NCBI RefSeq assembly: GCF_039543225.1
Contig: NZ_BAABJI010000001.1
Span: forward strand, 1,329,193 to 1,393,192
Origin: Mucilaginibacter defluvii
Lineage (GTDB): Bacteria > Bacteroidota > Bacteroidia > Sphingobacteriales > Sphingobacteriaceae
Direction: 5' to 3'
Length of the DNA stretch: 64,000 nucleotides
Under the pieces are notes generated by a model. The model was given only the letters and a program-made list of their open reading frames with translations, was not told the origin of the DNA and did not search any database. Below, piece after piece: positions 62,028-64,000 of the stretch. Positions within the stretch are counted from its first letter, which is position 1. Every line of letters starts with the position of its first letter. Both the position numbers and the translations under genes were made by a program.

Positions 62028-63319
62028 TCCATCAATCGAAGCATTTGCGCATCGCGCTCAACTATAATGAGCACAAGGTAAAGAACGGGCAGGCGGTGTG
62101 TTTAGAAGCCGGCTATTACCCGGTCGGGCCGGAACATCTGAACTTTCACCAGAAGTTGCAGCGACTGGAAATGCTGGCGGAACTGAACCAGCGGACGAAG
62201 CATAATTGTTTGCATGTGTCGCTGAATTTCGACCCGTCGGAGCAGCTTTCGGATGAACGATACAAGGAGATAGCAGAGGTCTATTTGTCGAAGATCGGCT
62301 TCGGCGGTCAGCCTTATTTGTTGTACAAACATGAGGACGCGGGTCACCCGCATTTGCATTTGGTGACGACGAATATCAAGGCGGATGGTAAGGCGATCCG
62401 CATGAATTATCTGGGTCGCGATAAGTCTGAACCGGCACGAAAGGAGATCGAAAAAATGTATGGTCTGGTCGAGGCGGGTAAGCAGCAGCTGCAGGATGTT
62501 TTCCGGTTGAAGCCGGTCAACGCGGCGCGGGTCATCTACGGTAAAGCGGAGACGAAACAGGCGATCAATAATGTATTGGTCAAGGTGCTGCCGCAATATA
62601 AATACGCGACGCTTTCGGAGCTGAATGCGGTGTTGCGGCAGTACAACATCGTGGCTGACCGGGGCGAAGAAAATTCCAGGATCTTCAGGCATAGTGGTTT
62701 GGTCTACCGGGTGCTGGATGAGCAGGGTAATAAGGTGGGTGTTCCGATCAAGGCAAGTCTGTTCTTTGATAAGCCAACACTGAAAAAGCTGTCGGAAAGG
62801 TTTGCGGCGAATCGGTCGGCGAAAGAGAACGCGGGTGATCGGACGCGGTTAAAGAACCTGGTCGACCGGTATTTTTTAGGCGGGGATAAAAGTATCGAAG
62901 GGCTGGTCGCTGCCTTGCAACATGAAGGCGTGGATATGGTGTTGCGGCGGAATGATGATGGTTTGATCTTCGGGGTAACGTATGTGGACCACCGGACGAA
63001 ATGTGTCTTTAACGGCAGTGCGTTGGGCAAGGCTTATAGTGCGAATGCGATAAGGGAACGCTGTACAAACAGGGTGGCTGGTGAGGGGAAAAAACAAAAC
63101 GGGCCAGGGGCTGAGCGGGTGGCGCAAAAGGGTCACGCGAACGGGAGGCCGGAGCGTAATACTCACCGGAATTTTGATGGCTCCGGGGCTGAAAGAACGG
63201 GATCGCCGGGTGTATTCGAGGCATTGTTAGATACCGGGAATCAGGGTGCTTCCATGGATTGGAACCTAAGGAATACCAGGAAGAAGAAAAAGAAGAAGCT
63301 GCGCCTTTCGGCGGGCTGA
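62015..63319 (+). CDS. Relaxase/mobilisation nuclease (MobB-like)
   Basis: 434 aa. N-terminal relaxase domain: motif I LNYNEHK with the probable nucleophile Tyr 17, and motif III with the metal-binding His set HEDAGHPHLHLVTTN (H106, H111, H113, H115). After about residue 200 the sequence is helical and basic (FAANRSAKENAGDRTRLKNL) with a very basic tail (NTRKKKKKKLRLSAG). It nicks oriT and is transferred with the strand. Translationally overlaps the accessory gene; it is followed by the coupling-protein gene. Confidence 0.9.
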   Translation: MVAVIHQSKHLRIALNYNEHKVKNGQAVCLEAGYYPVGPEHLNFHQKLQRLEMLAELNQRTKHNCLHVSLNFDPSEQLSDERYKEIAEVYLSKIGFGGQPYLLYKHEDAGHPHLHLVTTNIKADGKAIRMNYLGRDKSEPARKEIEKMYGLVEAGKQQLQDVFRLKPVNAARVIYGKAETKQAINNVLVKVLPQYKYATLSELNAVLRQYNIVADRGEENSRIFRHSGLVYRVLDEQGNKVGVPIKASLFFDKPTLKKLSERFAANRSAKENAGDRTRLKNLVDRYFLGGDKSIEGLVAALQHEGVDMVLRRNDDGLIFGVTYVDHRTKCVFNGSALGKAYSANAIRERCTNRVAGEGKKQNGPGAERVAQKGHANGRPERNTHRNFDGSGAERTGSPGVFEALLDTGNQGASMDWNLRNTRKKKKKKLRLSAG

Positions 63320-63393
63320 TCTGAGCAAAAGATCTATTGTGGAACGATTAGAAACGGCTTTGCTTTTGGCAAGGCCTGGGAGGAGTATGTCTT

Positions 63394-64000
63394 ATGCAGA
63401 CCGGAGAGAACGATCAGGCGATGCGCAAGATCCTGGACATGACCAGGCTGATCAGTATGGTGTTGTTGCTGCTGCATTTTTATGTGGTGTGTTATGGGGC
63501 GTTCGCCTACTGGCATTGGGTGTCCGGGCTGACTGACCGCCTGTTGTTGAATGTTGGGAAGACGGGTCTTTTTAATAGTTTTTTAAAGCCTAAATTAATT
63601 GCTCTTGGCTTTCTGGTTATCGCCCTGATCGGGGTTCGCGGGAAGAAGGATGAGCAGCAGACGGTGAAGGTGGCGCTGTGGTATATGGTCACGGGGGTGG
63701 TCTTCTATTTTGCCAGCTGGTTCGTGCTGTTGATCACCGGGCATCTGGAGGCGGTGGCTATTGGCTATATGGCTTTGACGGGGCTGGGCTTTTTGCTGTT
63801 CATGAGCGGTGGCACGATGCTGTCTAAGATCATCCGGGATAAGCTGAAGGGCGACATCTTTAACCGTGATCAGGAAGCCTTTCCGCAGGAAGAGCGCTTG
63901 CTGGAAAATGAATTCTCGGTAAACCTGCCGGCGCGGTATTCCTATCAGGGCAAATGGCACCGTTCCTGGATCAACTTTATCAATCTTTTCCGGGCTTTGC
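63394..64000 (+). CDS. TraG/MobC-type conjugative coupling protein (3' end outside window)
   Basis: 202 codons are present from MQTGENDQAMRKILDMTRLI; the gene runs off the right edge. Four membrane segments (MVLLLLHFYVVCYGAFAYWH, LIALGFLVIALIGV, MVTGVVFYFASWFVLLITG, MALTGLGFLLFMSGG) with the Bacteroidota TraG-like YWHWVSGLTDRLLLNVGKTG start. The Walker A motif expected further on is outside the window. A GGAGG sequence (63379-63383) lies 10 bases before the start. Family assignment rests on the N-terminus alone. Confidence 0.8.
   Translation, partial: MQTGENDQAMRKILDMTRLISMVLLLLHFYVVCYGAFAYWHWVSGLTDRLLLNVGKTGLFNSFLKPKLIALGFLVIALIGVRGKKDEQQTVKVALWYMVTGVVFYFASWFVLLITGHLEAVAIGYMALTGLGFLLFMSGGTMLSKIIRDKLKGDIFNRDQEAFPQEERLLENEFSVNLPARYSYQGKWHRSWINFINLFRAL

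Noticed and set aside
1..64000. tRNA, rRNA genes or CRISPR arrays
   Set aside because: No cloverleaf-like segment, rRNA sequence or regularly spaced repeats were noticed on reading; a dedicated search was not possible.

Overview
Organism: gene content and signals point to a Sphingobacteriaceae-type Bacteroidota (Mucilaginibacter/Pedobacter-like). Pointers are a SusC-type receptor, an ECF sigma/FecR/TonB-receptor cluster, CzcA fused to a TolC-like protein, TAnnTTTG promoter elements and Bacteroidota-type mobilisation genes. This is inference from gene families; no rRNA or tRNA gene lies in the window. Layout. 1-5.0 kb: partial SusC receptor, a 90-aa gene, an unusually folded intergenic segment (candidate structured RNA), then an AT-rich XRE regulator plus HEPN-protein pair. 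5.2-14.1 kb, all on the minus strand: a TetR operon with two membrane microproteins, an ECF sigma/FecR/TonB-receptor/surface-lipoprotein cluster whose lipoprotein gene carries an in-frame amber codon, and a second, very similar TetR gene. 14.2-44.1 kb: a large metal-homeostasis region. A plus-strand run (17.1-30.9 kb) encodes a DUF6660-like Cys protein, a CzcA-TolC fusion, a CzcB adaptor, a P1B-4-type ATPase, an Nramp-like transporter, other membrane proteins, an M50 protease and an HD protein. It is followed by a TonB receptor operon with a DJ-1/YHS lipoprotein. Facing it are minus-strand genes for a His-rich protein, a PAP2 phosphatase, DUF1345, a bestrophin, porins, a second DUF6660-like protein, and a di-heme/Rieske/porin operon behind a DtxR-like operator. 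44.5-54.0 kb: a defence island with a 2086-aa nuclease-STAND protein (Avs-like) plus a small overlapping partner on the minus strand, and a Septu-type PtuA/PtuB pair on the plus strand. A truncated epoxide hydrolase fragment at 54.1 kb and large inverted repeats mark a boundary. 54.5-64.0 kb: one part of an integrative/conjugative element, with a zinc-ribbon protein, a Pur-alpha/RadC-N fusion, a hypothetical protein, an uncharacterised two-gene HNH + DUF4365-helical-repeat module, a toprim/CHC2 primase, a candidate oriT, a MobC-like accessory protein, a relaxase and the start of the coupling protein. The best candidates for an undescribed system are the HNH/DUF4365 pair at 56.6-60.1 kb and the Avs-like gene with its partner at 44.5-51.4 kb. 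Both are assigned by motifs only.
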